Part shown: piece by piece, positions 1 to 9,863 of the stretch
Numbering within the stretch: the stretch's first letter is position 1
How the letters are laid out: each line of letters begins with the position of its first letter
From: Melastoma dodecandrum
Lineage: Eukaryota; Streptophyta; Magnoliopsida; Myrtales; Melastomataceae
Direction: 5' to 3'
Assembly: GCA_029817715.1 (NCBI GenBank)
Contig: JARUPY010000125.1
Coordinates: 310,001 to 374,000 of the forward strand
Length of the DNA: 64,000 bases
Made by a program: the position numbers and the translations under genes
Notes under the pieces: generated by a model
What the model was told of the DNA's origin: nothing
What the model saw: only the letters and a program-made list of their open reading frames with translations
Database searches by the model: none

Positions 1-323
1 AAGCGTCTATTAACAGACGTGACACCACTTCCAGTTTTCCAATTTTGGTTAAGCATTTACTAATAAATGCAATACCATTCGGTTAAGCGTTTGTACAAAC
101 GCGATATCACCTTCAAAGCGGTTAAGCGTTCGTACAAACGCGAGACCATATTCCCACATCCATTTCGGTTAAGCGTTTATTAACAAACGCGATACCATTT
201 TCAATTCTTTTTGGTTATGCGTTCGTACAAACGCTACACCTCTTTTCACCGGTTCTTAGTTATGCATTTTCAACAAATGCGACGCCATTCTTGGCTAAGC
301 GTTTATTAACAAACGCGATGCCT
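1..323 (+). repeat. Array of eight degenerate hairpin repeats
   Basis: Eight copies of a short imperfect palindrome begin at about 1, 51, 85, 124, 171, 217, 262 and 297, spaced 34 to 50 bp apart. The common form is AAGCGTTTATTAACAAACGC followed by a GATACCAT-like spacer. Stem arms vary together: GCGTTT pairs with AAACGC, GCATTTA with TAAATGC, and CGTCT with AGACG. The array lies just upstream of a polypurine tract and LTR start, so it belongs to the 3' internal region of a retroelement that begins left of the window. Confidence 0.75.
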
Positions 324-408
324 GATCATTCCTTTCCAAAAAAAATTGGGTTCTTAATAATTCTTTGCTCGAACATTTTTACCAAACATTCTCACAAAGA
401 GGGGCAAC
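1..408 (+). mobile_element. 3' internal end of a Tat/Ogre-like LTR retrotransposon with polypurine tract
   Basis: This stretch ends in a purine-rich run (AAAGAGGGGCAA, 396-407) directly before TGTCATACCCC at 409. That is the usual arrangement of a polypurine tract and the first bases of a 3' LTR in large plant Ty3/gypsy elements. No coding domain is visible because the rest of the element lies outside the window. Assignment to the Tat/Ogre group rests on the LTR start and overall style, so it is an inference. Confidence 0.6.
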
Positions 409-799
409 TGTCATACCCCAATTTTTTTAAAAAATAACAAAAAATCACTAAAAATCAAAACGAAATCAAACAAGATAAAATCAAATCAAATCACTAAAAA
501 TCAAAATAAAATCAAATAAAATTAAATCAAATAAAATCAAATAAAAGTGGCGAAACATAACATTACATTGTAAAAAATACGAAGGACAAAAAAAAAAAAA
601 ACTATAAAAAGGGAGAAGATTATTCCGAAAGACATATACAAGCGCGGGGAGAAGAGACAGGAGATCAGTGCTTTCCTGGAAGAAAAAATTCAACCCAAAA
701 AGATTGTGCGAGCTTCTGCGACAATTCATTTGATTCCATAAATGGCCGGAGGTCGCCATCCCTCGGTGGATCTTTTGATGGCAAAAGAGAGTCCTCAGT

Positions 800-2090
800 C
801 GATTGTCATCAGAGGAGAATAAGATACCCCAAGGAGGCCTTACTGTGCCTCTCACTCACGCTTCTTCCAGCGGCAGCAGCGGGCGTTTCTTGGTTTCCAC
901 CTTCACATCAGTGCGGCCAGAGCCTAACAACGGAGACAGCGACAACCTTCTTCAATTTCCAGCCGCAACACTCGGACGTGTTAGCCGAGTCGCTCGAGGA
1001 AACCGTCCAATCTCCTCAGCCTCGGGAATTCCCGCTTTCCAGCCGATACCTCAGCTCCCGCATCTACAAGCACTGGCACCGACAGCAGCAGTGACAATAG
1101 CAGCGACAAGTTCAAGAGAAAGAGTGACAAGCACAGCGGAAACGGAAACAGCGATAAGCCCGACGATAAGCGCAGACGGGGCGTCCCCTGCATCGTCGAC
1201 ACATGTATCCTCGCCTTCGACTTCCACGTCCTCCTAACAGCCTTCCTCATCACCATCGCCGACCAGCCCTCCTTGTCGCCGTCGCCGACCAGTCCTTCCT
1301 CGTCGCCGTTGCCGACCAGCTTCTTCTCCTATCCGCCACCATCATCGTCGTCGACCAGTCATCCTCGTCACCATCGTTGACTAGTCACCCTCCAGCGGCC
1401 ACCGTTGGCTTGCCTCCGACCTTCACCTCGACGTTCTCGCCCATGACCAGCGGCGTCTCCTCGCTCCAGTCGTCAGCCCCATAACCACCGATGGAAGATC
1501 TTCGGCCCGCATCCGCACCATCTCCCATGAAGAAACCGAAGAAGAAGCCAGCGGCCGCCCTCGCCCCGTCGGCCGAATCCGTTCTGGTCATCGTCGTCCC
1601 CCCACGTCTAAAAGCAGCGTCAGAATCAAGCACCACACCGGCGATTAGCCACCATCCTACATTCCGAGACTCCTTCCAGATTAGGCGTCATCCCTCTATC
1701 CCAGATCCGTTCGCGTGAGGCCGCTGCTTTCCTTGCCGGGGAAGACCTTCTCCGACCTCGGCAACTCTGCACCCTGGCTCCAATCCCAGCCCCAACCTTT
1801 CTCCGTCAATATCAAGTCTAAGCCCTCCATCATCGGCTTCCCCAAGACGCAGAGGACTGCCCTAGCCGAGGCCGAGGAACACGAGGCCCTCAGGTGATGC
1901 ATCAAGCTGATCTCATCCCCGGCGTTTCCGACGACAAGGTTTCTTCCCAGACGACTTCGGCGATTCCCTCGGCCGCCTTCCCGTATTACGCCCCCGAGTC
2001 CTTCAAGCTGTCCGAAGATGCCGAGGACGGCTGGTTCGACCGCAATGCCTTCTTCGAGCACAAACACTCCATCGACTCCTCGTCCTGAAC
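800..2090 (+). other. GC-rich, coding-like block inside the LTR, possibly captured host sequence
   Basis: Five short open frames follow one another here in different frames (803-1237, 1203-1484, 1491-1718, 1715-1897, 1894-2088), rich in Ser, Pro and Ala. The flanks are strongly AT-rich. Two segments look like pieces of a plant protein: one near 1790-1850 reads NIKSKPSIIGFPKTQ and another near 2020-2065 reads DGWFDRNAFFEHK. From memory, similar strings (WFDRNAFFERK; LKSKASIIGLPKPQK) occur in a plant family of unknown function, in the reverse order. The block looks like rearranged, non-functional host coding sequence carried by the LTR. A chance GC-rich LTR segment is the alternative. Confidence 0.4.
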
Positions 2091-3197
2091 CCCCGCAACT
2101 GCTTCTATTTGGTAACATACCCTTCTGCGCAATCTGGTTTTCTGTGGTTTTTGTTTTGTTTTTTTTAAAACTTGTTTCCAGAGTGTGTACCTTATGAGAC
2201 AAAGTTTTGTTGTTGTTTTGCGATAAAAAACTTTTTTCGTTGCTTTGATATATCACGTGACTTGTCTTAAAAATAATTATTATTCCCTTAAAACTTATTT
2301 CTTTAAACTTTGCTTGTGCGGGACTGTCTTTTGCAACGAAAGAGAAAACATTATAAAATTTCTATTATAATTATTATTTTAAAGTGCTGGTATTGAAACT
2401 TATAATAACTTTCGTTTTACATAATTTAATAATTGGCTTAGAATTATCGATTTTCTTAAATTTACATTTATACTCGTAACGCGCGACAGTTGGCAAGTTT
2501 TAGCTTTTTTTTGTTAATTATATTGTATGCGTAACTTAGATCAAATTTTTTTTAAAAAAAAACGACTTATTTGACGCGTTAATCTCATTTTTCCAAAATT
2601 ATGCTTTTATTTTAACAATCCATTCCAAGTGAGGATTTCATTATCTTCTGTGATTGTGATTATTAGCGTGATTACTATTCATTTCCAGGAAACCTCATTC
2701 TTCTCACATTTCTTTCTCTAAATTAGTCATCCCCCTGTTCGCTTTCTTACGATTGTTGTGTTTCTGCCTTTTGTTTTATTATTATTAATATCAAATCAAA
2801 ACGTGGGTTGGTTTTCTTTGTTCCGAGTCTAATACTGCTTAGTTTATTAATTTTAACAATTGTGGGTAAACTTCATGAGATCCCGATCCAAATTCTTACA
2901 TTATTATTATTTTGTTGCAATCTGTGTGCGTGTGGGATTTTTTTTAGACTTGTTAACTTAATTTATCATGGCTTATATTAATAAACATTTTAATTATTCC
3001 GTACTTTCAAAGTTCTTTTTGATATTTTTAAAGCTCATTTTCTTAAAAAAAAAAAGGTTTTTAATCTCTTTTTTTATTTCAATTGCCTTATAACATAACT
3101 TTAACATATCAAGAATTCGTATTATTGCAAGTTGTTCTTCAATTAAAAATCTTCTCGAACAGTTTACTTTGTTTATTCGATATTTATGCAGGTATCT

Positions 3198-3235
3198 CGG
3201 GGGCGTGTCTTGCGGACAATCAAGACACGCACCCC
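3198..3235. repeat. Strong hairpin inside the LTR
   Basis: GCGTGTCTTG (3203-3212) and CAAGACACGC (3221-3230) are perfect 10-bp inverted arms around an 8-base loop. The stem extends outward as GGGG against CCCC with a one-base bulge. Confidence 0.8.
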
Positions 3236-3861
3236 ATTTAGCGTATTCAAGATAACGAAGTATTCGAGGGATTATTTGGATTCTCGAAGATCAAGACCCT
3301 CTGAAGACGGCTTCGCACTCACCAACGTTACGGCATCAGCAGCTCGCCAGGTTTACCGTAAACCTATTCTAAAAACGGCACCGTGAGGTATAAACGCTAA
3401 CGGGAGCGTTCTATGAAAAGCGAACAATGGTACAACACCCGGTTCTCCCTTGAACTTACTTTTTGGCTTAGAAACTGTTAAGGGCATTAATAAATCTATG
3501 TTGTTTGCATTTTTACCCAAAATCAACTTTTAAGAAATATTCTCTAAAATGATTCACGTAGACATTTTAAGTATTATTGAGCTCGAGATCATTTTTTATA
3601 TATCAAACAACTTCTTTTTTCTAAAACCGAGCTCAAATAAATCGGACATCGGAAACACACGATAAAAGCCTCCCTTTTCTTTGTGATGCATGCGATTTAG
3701 TAATCCCTAATTCCCGAACCATAACGAATCTCTATAGTTTTTCTAACTTGAACTTAAAATAAGTTAGTGGCGACTCCGACACGTTTTCAAAATTCGAAGC
3801 CTTATCGTCAAGGGAGGATATTCATTTTAAATGGAACCGGAAACGGGATCCACCCGCGACA

Positions 3862-4449
3862 ATCCCATATATCAAGGAGGTTGTTGAAACACTCCCACGA
3901 TATTAGAGATCACGGTCTATAACACGATCTGCAACACGATCTATCTGTTACGTGTTAAACACGTACAAGTCCTCTATAAATAGCAGATGAATTTTTCAAA
4001 ACAAAGGGACGACCATACACAGCCAAAGCACTGAAGCTTGTTCGTCAACCTTAGGAAATTAGATACCTTGACCGGGTTTATAGGTCAACTCCCCTTCCAC
4101 CGACAGAGTGAGCTCGTAGGGCCTTTGCCGTCAACCTCCCGCCAGCGACACCACCGACGGAGTGAGCTCGTAGGGCCTTCGTCACAGCCTCCCGCCAGCG
4201 ATCACCACCGACGGAGCGAGCTTCCAAGGCCTTCGTCACAAGTTCTCCGCCGTCACAGGATTCCACATCGTCACCACTTGCCCCCTTTTCATTTTTATGG
4301 CTGTAAGCCCTTTTTCTTAATTCGTCAAGATTGTAAGACTTGCATTCTATTTTCAATAAAATTGTGCATCTTCTTACTGGCGACCACAATCCAATTCATG
4401 TGAGTCCTTTGTCAAATATTTCCGACGTGATCCGTTCTATAGGCGAACA
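3862..4449 (+). mobile_element. Right-hand part of a family A LTR, interrupted by the upstream element
   Basis: From ATCCCATATATCAAGG at 3862 to GCGAACA at 4449 the sequence is the reverse complement of the inner and 3' part of the LTRs at 22651, 37328 and 41242. It includes the TATA box, the CCGACGGAG repeats and the common end. It starts mid-LTR exactly where the 409-3861 LTR ends, so the larger element probably inserted into it. No primer-binding site follows 4449, so this is a solo LTR or a 3' LTR rather than a 5' LTR. Confidence 0.8.
3973..3982 (+). promoter_or_regulatory. TATA box of the family A LTR
   Basis: CTATAAATAG lies in the conserved LTR segment and is preserved in all four LTR copies in the window. 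It probably drives retroelement transcription. An AATAAA-like CAATAAAA near 4353 could be the LTR polyadenylation signal. Confidence 0.6.
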
Positions 4450-7400
4450 AAAGTATATATTTATCTATTGAAAGCAGGAGGCAACCGAAAGAAGGTTCGG
4501 AAACTATCTCAGTAAGAAGCTAGAGGAGAACAGGATCAGGTGGTATCTTACAAGCCGACGAGCAAGGGAAGAACAGGATAACTCGAAAGGACATAAAGGA
4601 AATCTTTCTCTGGGAAGAACGAAGAAATCGATTAAAACAACTTAGAAAGAAAGGAAGACTAAGACGAACAAGAAGAGGGAGATCGGGGAGCGCTACGGAG
4701 ACCGGGAAACCGACCCTAGTGAGTGCAGAACCTGGCAGCAGTATGGTTTCCACCCACGAGAGCAACACGACTGCTTTGTCTACCAGAAGTTAGTAATATC
4801 AACTACCTCAAGCGTTCCGCCTCCATCATATCTCCATTGCATCCCGAACTGGTTTCTCGTGTATCCCTTATGATCATTCCCGACGACGAAACTTAGTGCC
4901 CGCCCATCCTTTGAGGGGGGCCGGGGAGGTTCACCACCGAGAGATATGTCGAGGGCAATGTTGTTTGATTCTTCCTCCTCCTACTATTAACTTTTTTTTT
5001 GGTTCTTTGTTTTCTTAATAATATGAGATAAGGGGGAAGTCTGAGGGAGCTTAAAGAGGAGATGGTAATGATGATTATAAGGGAGATTGGGGGGGTTACG
5101 AGATAAGGAAGAAGGGTGGATTAAGGGAGGAGTTTACCTTTAATTGGTCTAAAAGTCCACGAGAAATGAGTCCAGCCTCTCTCTTTAATTAGGGGTTTTC
5201 TTTTCTTTTCTTTCTTGATATTTTTAACAAATACACGGCTTCGTTGATCTGGAGATCAGCTGTTGTGTCTTAAATTAAAACGCGTTCTTCGTTATTTTGT
5301 GTTGGATTCTTCCCTTTTTTAAGGAAGTAGGTTTTTTTTTTTCCAATGATACGATGATGATGAGGAGGAAATCGGTTCATTATAATAAGTTAAACAACTC
5401 ACCCTATAATATACTAAGAACTTTGATACCAACGACCAACTCATTGAAAAGATTTGTTCGAATCCTTACTTCGAGCATTGAAAAACGTAGAGTTTGGCAG
5501 TTTAGTGTGATTTGTTTTGTTTAAACGGATGTCGAACTCAGTTTAAGAGGTGAGATTAGCATTGGCGCGGCCCGTCAGGAGCAAAGTTAGGCTGCCCTCC
5601 GGATGACGGAGCCTAATATCCTTTTATCGTTTCCTTTCCTGACGAAGATATGCTCTCTCGTGCCCACATTCAATCACTTAGCAAAGGGCAAGAATTCGGT
5701 AGTCGTATAAACAGATCGCCAAGTTTTTTTTTTCGGCCGAAGGATTCTTAAACGCCGCCAAGCAGAAGGACGTGCTACTCTTTTTTTTTCTTGGTAAGAA
5801 TACCAATACTTTCTCTCGGTCTTTAATATCCATGATACACCCCCTCAAGTTGATGTAAACCCGACCTTAAGGCGTACCTGAAAATTTTTGTCCATACCCT
5901 ATATGATCAAATCTTTGGAATGGTATGAGTTCAATGCATTCATGGCTTCCGGATGTTTTGAGCCAAAATCTTGCCGTATTTCTACACGTTTCGCTTGCGG
6001 AGAAGAGTAGAAACGATGACGGCCATCGCGGAGATCATGACCGTGAATGCGCATACTATTCCCTGGAAGGGGAGAATGAATTTTGACTAGAAAACAAAGA
6101 ATACGGATGCGTGGGGTTATATGCGAAGAAAATACAAACCAACCATTAATGAAAGCGAAAAATGTAACAGTAGCATCCGAATCGAATCCTTCCGAGATGC
6201 CAACCGGTCGGTTACCGTGTTTCCCTTCTAAAAATATGAACGTCCCAGAGCAAGACGTCTCGAAGATGACCTTTTCCATGGAATAATTTAGCGACTCTAG
6301 AAAATTTTTGACTCGGGCATCATTTTAAGACATGGACCACTTCCCCTGTTCGATGACAAAGTTCCGCCGACGGTGGATTTTTCGCCGCGAATTCGATTGA
6401 ACCAACGAACAAGCAATTGGCCTGCCCCTACTTAATCAACTGTCTCGGTGTCGTTCCTCAGGAACGTGACAGCATGAAATGGTAACGTCAATGCGTGATA
6501 ATATACCAATAAATTATACAGACAATTTGAAAAGCCGAGCCATCTTTTAGTTAATAGCCGAAGGTTGTGGACTTTTAAATAAGAGTCTTCTTGGATGGTC
6601 CACCAAAAAGACTAGTTCAACACTTTCTGTGGCATCCGACCATGGGTCAGTTAACATTTAAATGAAGTCACATGGGTGGGGGGAAGTGTCCCTTTGATGA
6701 TTTGGAGTGTGTACACTGAACACGGTAAGATCTCCAATTGTCACCAGCTCCCAATGATTGACTAAGCTTCTTCACACACGGCTTTGAACCAATATATATA
6801 TATATATATATATGGGAAATTTCCCATAATTCGGGGAGGAACATGGCTTCAGATGAAAGTGGGAGGGTGGGACCTTGCGGCCATTTATTTTTTTATCCTC
6901 TCCATCAGAAGACAAAGCACCGGTGTCTCAGCAGTTGACAATTCCACTTCCACCCTTTTTCCGGGAATTGCAACTTTCTACAAGACATCAAATCATATAA
7001 TCAAAGTATATGAATCAAAAGGAAAAGGAAAAGGAAAAGATCTACTTATTAAGGGGGTGGTTTTATTATCGGGTGCCCTAAAATCAAGAGGTATAATGGT
7101 AAAATATGAATAAATATAATTAAAATTAATTTTTTAATTAAGATTGTCGATTTTAAAAAATATGTTACATTAATTAAATAATCTGTTACAAAAATGGTAC
7201 CCTTTTGTCTTATTTAAAAAAAGGTTTAATTTAATTACCATTTTAACTGGACCAATCAACTCGACCCACTATGGGTAATTAATGCTTCTTAGGTCCAAGC
7301 TTTGTAATCGGTCTGAAAAATATTTTTTTAAAATAGGATAAAAAGTTCAAAAATCCGTCGAATAAAAGTCGATTTTTTTAAGGAGTGAAATTAGTTTTAT

Positions 7401-7750
7401 AGAATTTTAAAACTATATACGTTGTTTTAGAAAAATATAAACGAAACTCATTTAGGGTCCCCCGTCCGTCCACAGCAACGAGGAGATGCAGTCAACTCAA
7501 ACAAAGGGAGGGAGGGTGTCCATCTTCTCTTCTCTTCTCTTCTCTGCTCGTAGTCATAGCTGACGACGCCCGCCCCCAATTTGAAAGTCTTTCCTCATTC
7601 TTTGGGTATTGCATCAAATTGAATGTAATTTTTTTGTAGATTGATTTGGTTCGATCCCTTTAAATTAAAATTAAATTGAGTGGTGGGGGGTGGGGAGACG
7701 CGGAGACGGCGTCTTTCCTAGGCAGCAACCTCCCTTCCCTTCTTTACGGA
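4450..7750. other. Intergenic stretch without a recognisable gene
   Basis: I see no recognisable gene. A basic open frame without an ATG spans about 4521-4795 and is rich in Arg and Lys; I cannot assign it. Short open frames at 5899-6279 and 6784-7113 match nothing I recognise. An (AT)n microsatellite lies at about 6792-6812. The interval 7085-7450 is very AT-rich. Confidence 0.5.
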
Positions 7751-7751
7751 C

Positions 7752-7759
7752 TATAAATA
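7752..7759 (+). promoter_or_regulatory. TATA box of the mitochondrial carrier gene
   Basis: TATAAATA lies 100 bp upstream of the ATG at 7859. A transcription start about 30 bp downstream would leave a leader of roughly 70 bp. Confidence 0.6.
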
Positions 7760-7858
7760 CCTCACATTCAAACCCTAAACAAAACCAAGGAAAAGAAAAT
7801 CATTGTATTTATTCCTCGGACCCAGCCTCACTTCCCTTCCGCTGCCCCCGCTGATCTG

Positions 7859-8812
7859 ATGGGTGTCAGAGGTTTCGTCGAGGGCGGCATCGCCTCCATC
7901 GTTGCCGGCTGCTCCACCCACCCCCTCGACCTCATCAAGGTCCGTATGCAGCTTCAGGGCGAGACCCCCTCCCACTCCCTACGCCCAGCCCTCGCCTTCC
8001 ATGGCCCCCACCCTGGCTCCGTCTCCATCCACCTTCCCCCTCCCCCTCCCCCTCCCCGTGCCGGCCCTTTCGCCGTCGGCCTCCGCATCGTCCAGACCGA
8101 GGGCATCCCCGCCCTTTTCTCCGGGGTCTCTGCCACCGTCCTCCGCCAGACCCTCTACTCGACTACCCGGATGGGTCTCTACGACATCCTCAAGCAGAAG
8201 TGGACCGACCCCAACACCCAGTCCATGCCCCTCGCCAGGAAGATCGTTGCGGGGCTCATTGCCGGCGGGATCGGAGCGGCCGTCGGGAACCCCGCCGACG
8301 TCGCCATGGTCAGGATGCAGGCCGACGGCCGCCTCCCCCCTGCCCAGCGCCGGAACTACCGTAGCGTGATCGACGCCATCTCGAGCATGGCCAAGCAGGA
8401 GGGTGTCGCGTCCCTCTGGCGGGGATCTAGCCTAACGGTGAACAGGGCGATGATCGTGACGGCATCCCAGCTGGCCACCTACGACCAGGTGAAGGAGTCG
8501 ATCCTCAAGAGCCACGTGATGGCAGACGGGCTGGGGACACACGTCACCGCCAGCTTCGTGGCTGGGTTCGTGGCGTCGGTGGCATCAAACCCAATTGACG
8601 TGATAAAGACCCGGGTGATGAACATGAAGGTGGTGCCTGGGGAGGAGCCGCCGTACGCGGGGGCGATGGACTGCGCTATGAAGACGGTGAGGGCGGAGGG
8701 GCCGCTGGCCCTGTACAAGGGGTTCGTGCCGACGATATCGAGGCAGGGACCGTTCACGGTGGTGCTTTTCGTGACGCTGGAACAAGTGAGGAAGTTGCTC
8801 AAGGACTTATAA
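7859..8812 (+). CDS. Mitochondrial dicarboxylate carrier / uncoupling-protein-like carrier
   Basis: This intronless gene encodes 317 residues, the usual size of a mitochondrial carrier (SLC25) protein. Three repeats are visible, each with the family signature: PLDLIKVR near residue 22, PADVAMVR in the middle and PIDVIKTR in the last third. Glycine-rich helix starts such as GGIASIVAG and AGLIAGGIGA fit the six-helix fold of the inner membrane. The sequence resembles plant DIC1-3 (also called UCP4/5 or PUMP5) proteins, which exchange malate, oxaloacetate, succinate, phosphate and sulfate across the inner membrane. A proline run (PPPPPPP) sits in the loop after the first helix, where plant DICs vary in length. 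A TATA box lies 100 bp upstream. Coding GC is very high. Carrier family is certain; the DIC subgroup is probable. Confidence 0.93.
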   Translation: MGVRGFVEGGIASIVAGCSTHPLDLIKVRMQLQGETPSHSLRPALAFHGPHPGSVSIHLPPPPPPPRAGPFAVGLRIVQTEGIPALFSGVSATVLRQTLYSTTRMGLYDILKQKWTDPNTQSMPLARKIVAGLIAGGIGAAVGNPADVAMVRMQADGRLPPAQRRNYRSVIDAISSMAKQEGVASLWRGSSLTVNRAMIVTASQLATYDQVKESILKSHVMADGLGTHVTASFVAGFVASVASNPIDVIKTRVMNMKVVPGEEPPYAGAMDCAMKTVRAEGPLALYKGFVPTISRQGPFTVVLFVTLEQVRKLLKDL

Positions 8813-9863
8813 ACGGACGCATTAGAAAGTCTCACTAAAGACTTGAGATTGATATGATGATGACGATGAAGAAAACAATTTAGTTTCATGCCATGAAATA
8901 AAACACAACATACCAGATTTTTTGTACCAAAGGAATTATTATTATTATTATTATTATTATTTGTCCGAAATCAGGATTCTCAACAAAAAGAAAAATCAAC
9001 TCTCCCGTTGGAATACGCCATGGAAATACGATGCCGAGGATCGTGGAGCAACAAGAATGTAATTAAAAATAATGGTTGGTGGTAGGGCCGGAACCCGTGG
9101 CTGCCACGTGACCCCAATAAACTGCAGACAACAAAACATAACCTAGGAATAAATAACAAGTATGCAAAGTAGTATTTTTTTTTATATACTATGTATTATT
9201 ACATGCAGTCCCATGTCTTTCTTTTATATTCATTGGTTTCCATATTAGTTGTTACAAAATAAATGTAGCGGATTCCATTAAATGTGAAGGGATTAGACGT
9301 GGAAGGAAGGGATTTGTAATATAAAGGTTAGTCGCAAAATATTGAGCGCCTGATACCAGAGAAAAAAGAAAGAATTCGAAAAATACGATAAATTGTTTCA
9401 AAATCTCTAAAATACAATCCCGAATTCGAACCTCCTCGTCGAATTCTATAAATTTAATTTTAAAGTATTATGTAGTGAATTTTAAAATTGTGAAATTTAT
9501 TTTAGAACAAACCTCATGCGAAAGAAATGGGGAAGGATTAGAAAAAATTGGTTGCACATCTTAAAAATTTAAATGGCTTCAGCCAGGCTCGGGAAGAAAT
9601 GGTGTCGTCACAGAATTATACTCCCTTTAGGAAGGAGGTGCTCCTCTTTTGACTCTTCTATACCCGGTACCCACCCGATCACGAGTCAAAGGAATGCTTT
9701 CTGAGTGTATAAGCATTCCTACAGTCCTAGAAACCACCATCCACCTGTGGCTGAGTAATATGTTTGTCCAAGAGTGACTCCCTCGTGCGACTCTCGCAAC
9801 CTCCTCGCCATCACAAAACTGAGGGCCTTCCCCCTCCCCCCGGCGACTCGTTCCTACATACAC
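8813..9863. other. Spacer between two convergent genes
   Basis: This stretch holds the 3' ends of the carrier gene (+) and the 22-exon gene (-). It contains an (ATT)n microsatellite at about 8935-8961 and a small AT-rich inverted repeat near 9440-9515. No other gene is seen. Confidence 0.6.

Larger units (their letters stand above)
409..3861 (+). mobile_element. Long LTR (about 3.45 kb) of the Tat/Ogre-like element
   Basis: The LTR begins TGTCATACCCC right after the polypurine tract and appears to end in CACCCGCGACA at 3861, giving TG...CA ends. The next base starts a stretch matching the inside of a family A LTR, which supports 3861 as the true edge. Composition is mosaic: an AT-rich start, a GC-rich coding-like block (about 800-2090), then a long AT-rich tract with no gene to about 3180. 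GTGGCGACTCCG near 3769 resembles the start of a tRNA-Arg-type primer site, but it lies about 90 bp inside the inferred end. The second LTR copy is not in the window. Confidence 0.55.

Noticed and set aside
1..323. CRISPR-like array of repeats and spacers
   Set aside because: Nuclear plant DNA, degenerate repeats, spacers of uneven length, and a position next to a retroelement polypurine tract.
3766..3785. GTGGCGACTCCG as a primer-binding site after the long LTR
   Set aside because: The LTR seems to continue to 3861 and the same string also lies inside the nested insertion, so it is probably part of such LTRs.
5899..6279. 126-residue open frame on the minus strand
   Set aside because: Matches no family I recognise; the region has no intron borders or flanking signals.
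7863..8369. Second long frame overlapping the mitochondrial carrier
   Set aside because: A shadow of the GC-rich carrier gene; Pro/Ser-rich translation without a domain.
9435..9520. Small AT-rich inverted repeat as a mobile element
   Set aside because: Arms are short and low in complexity, and no target duplication is visible.
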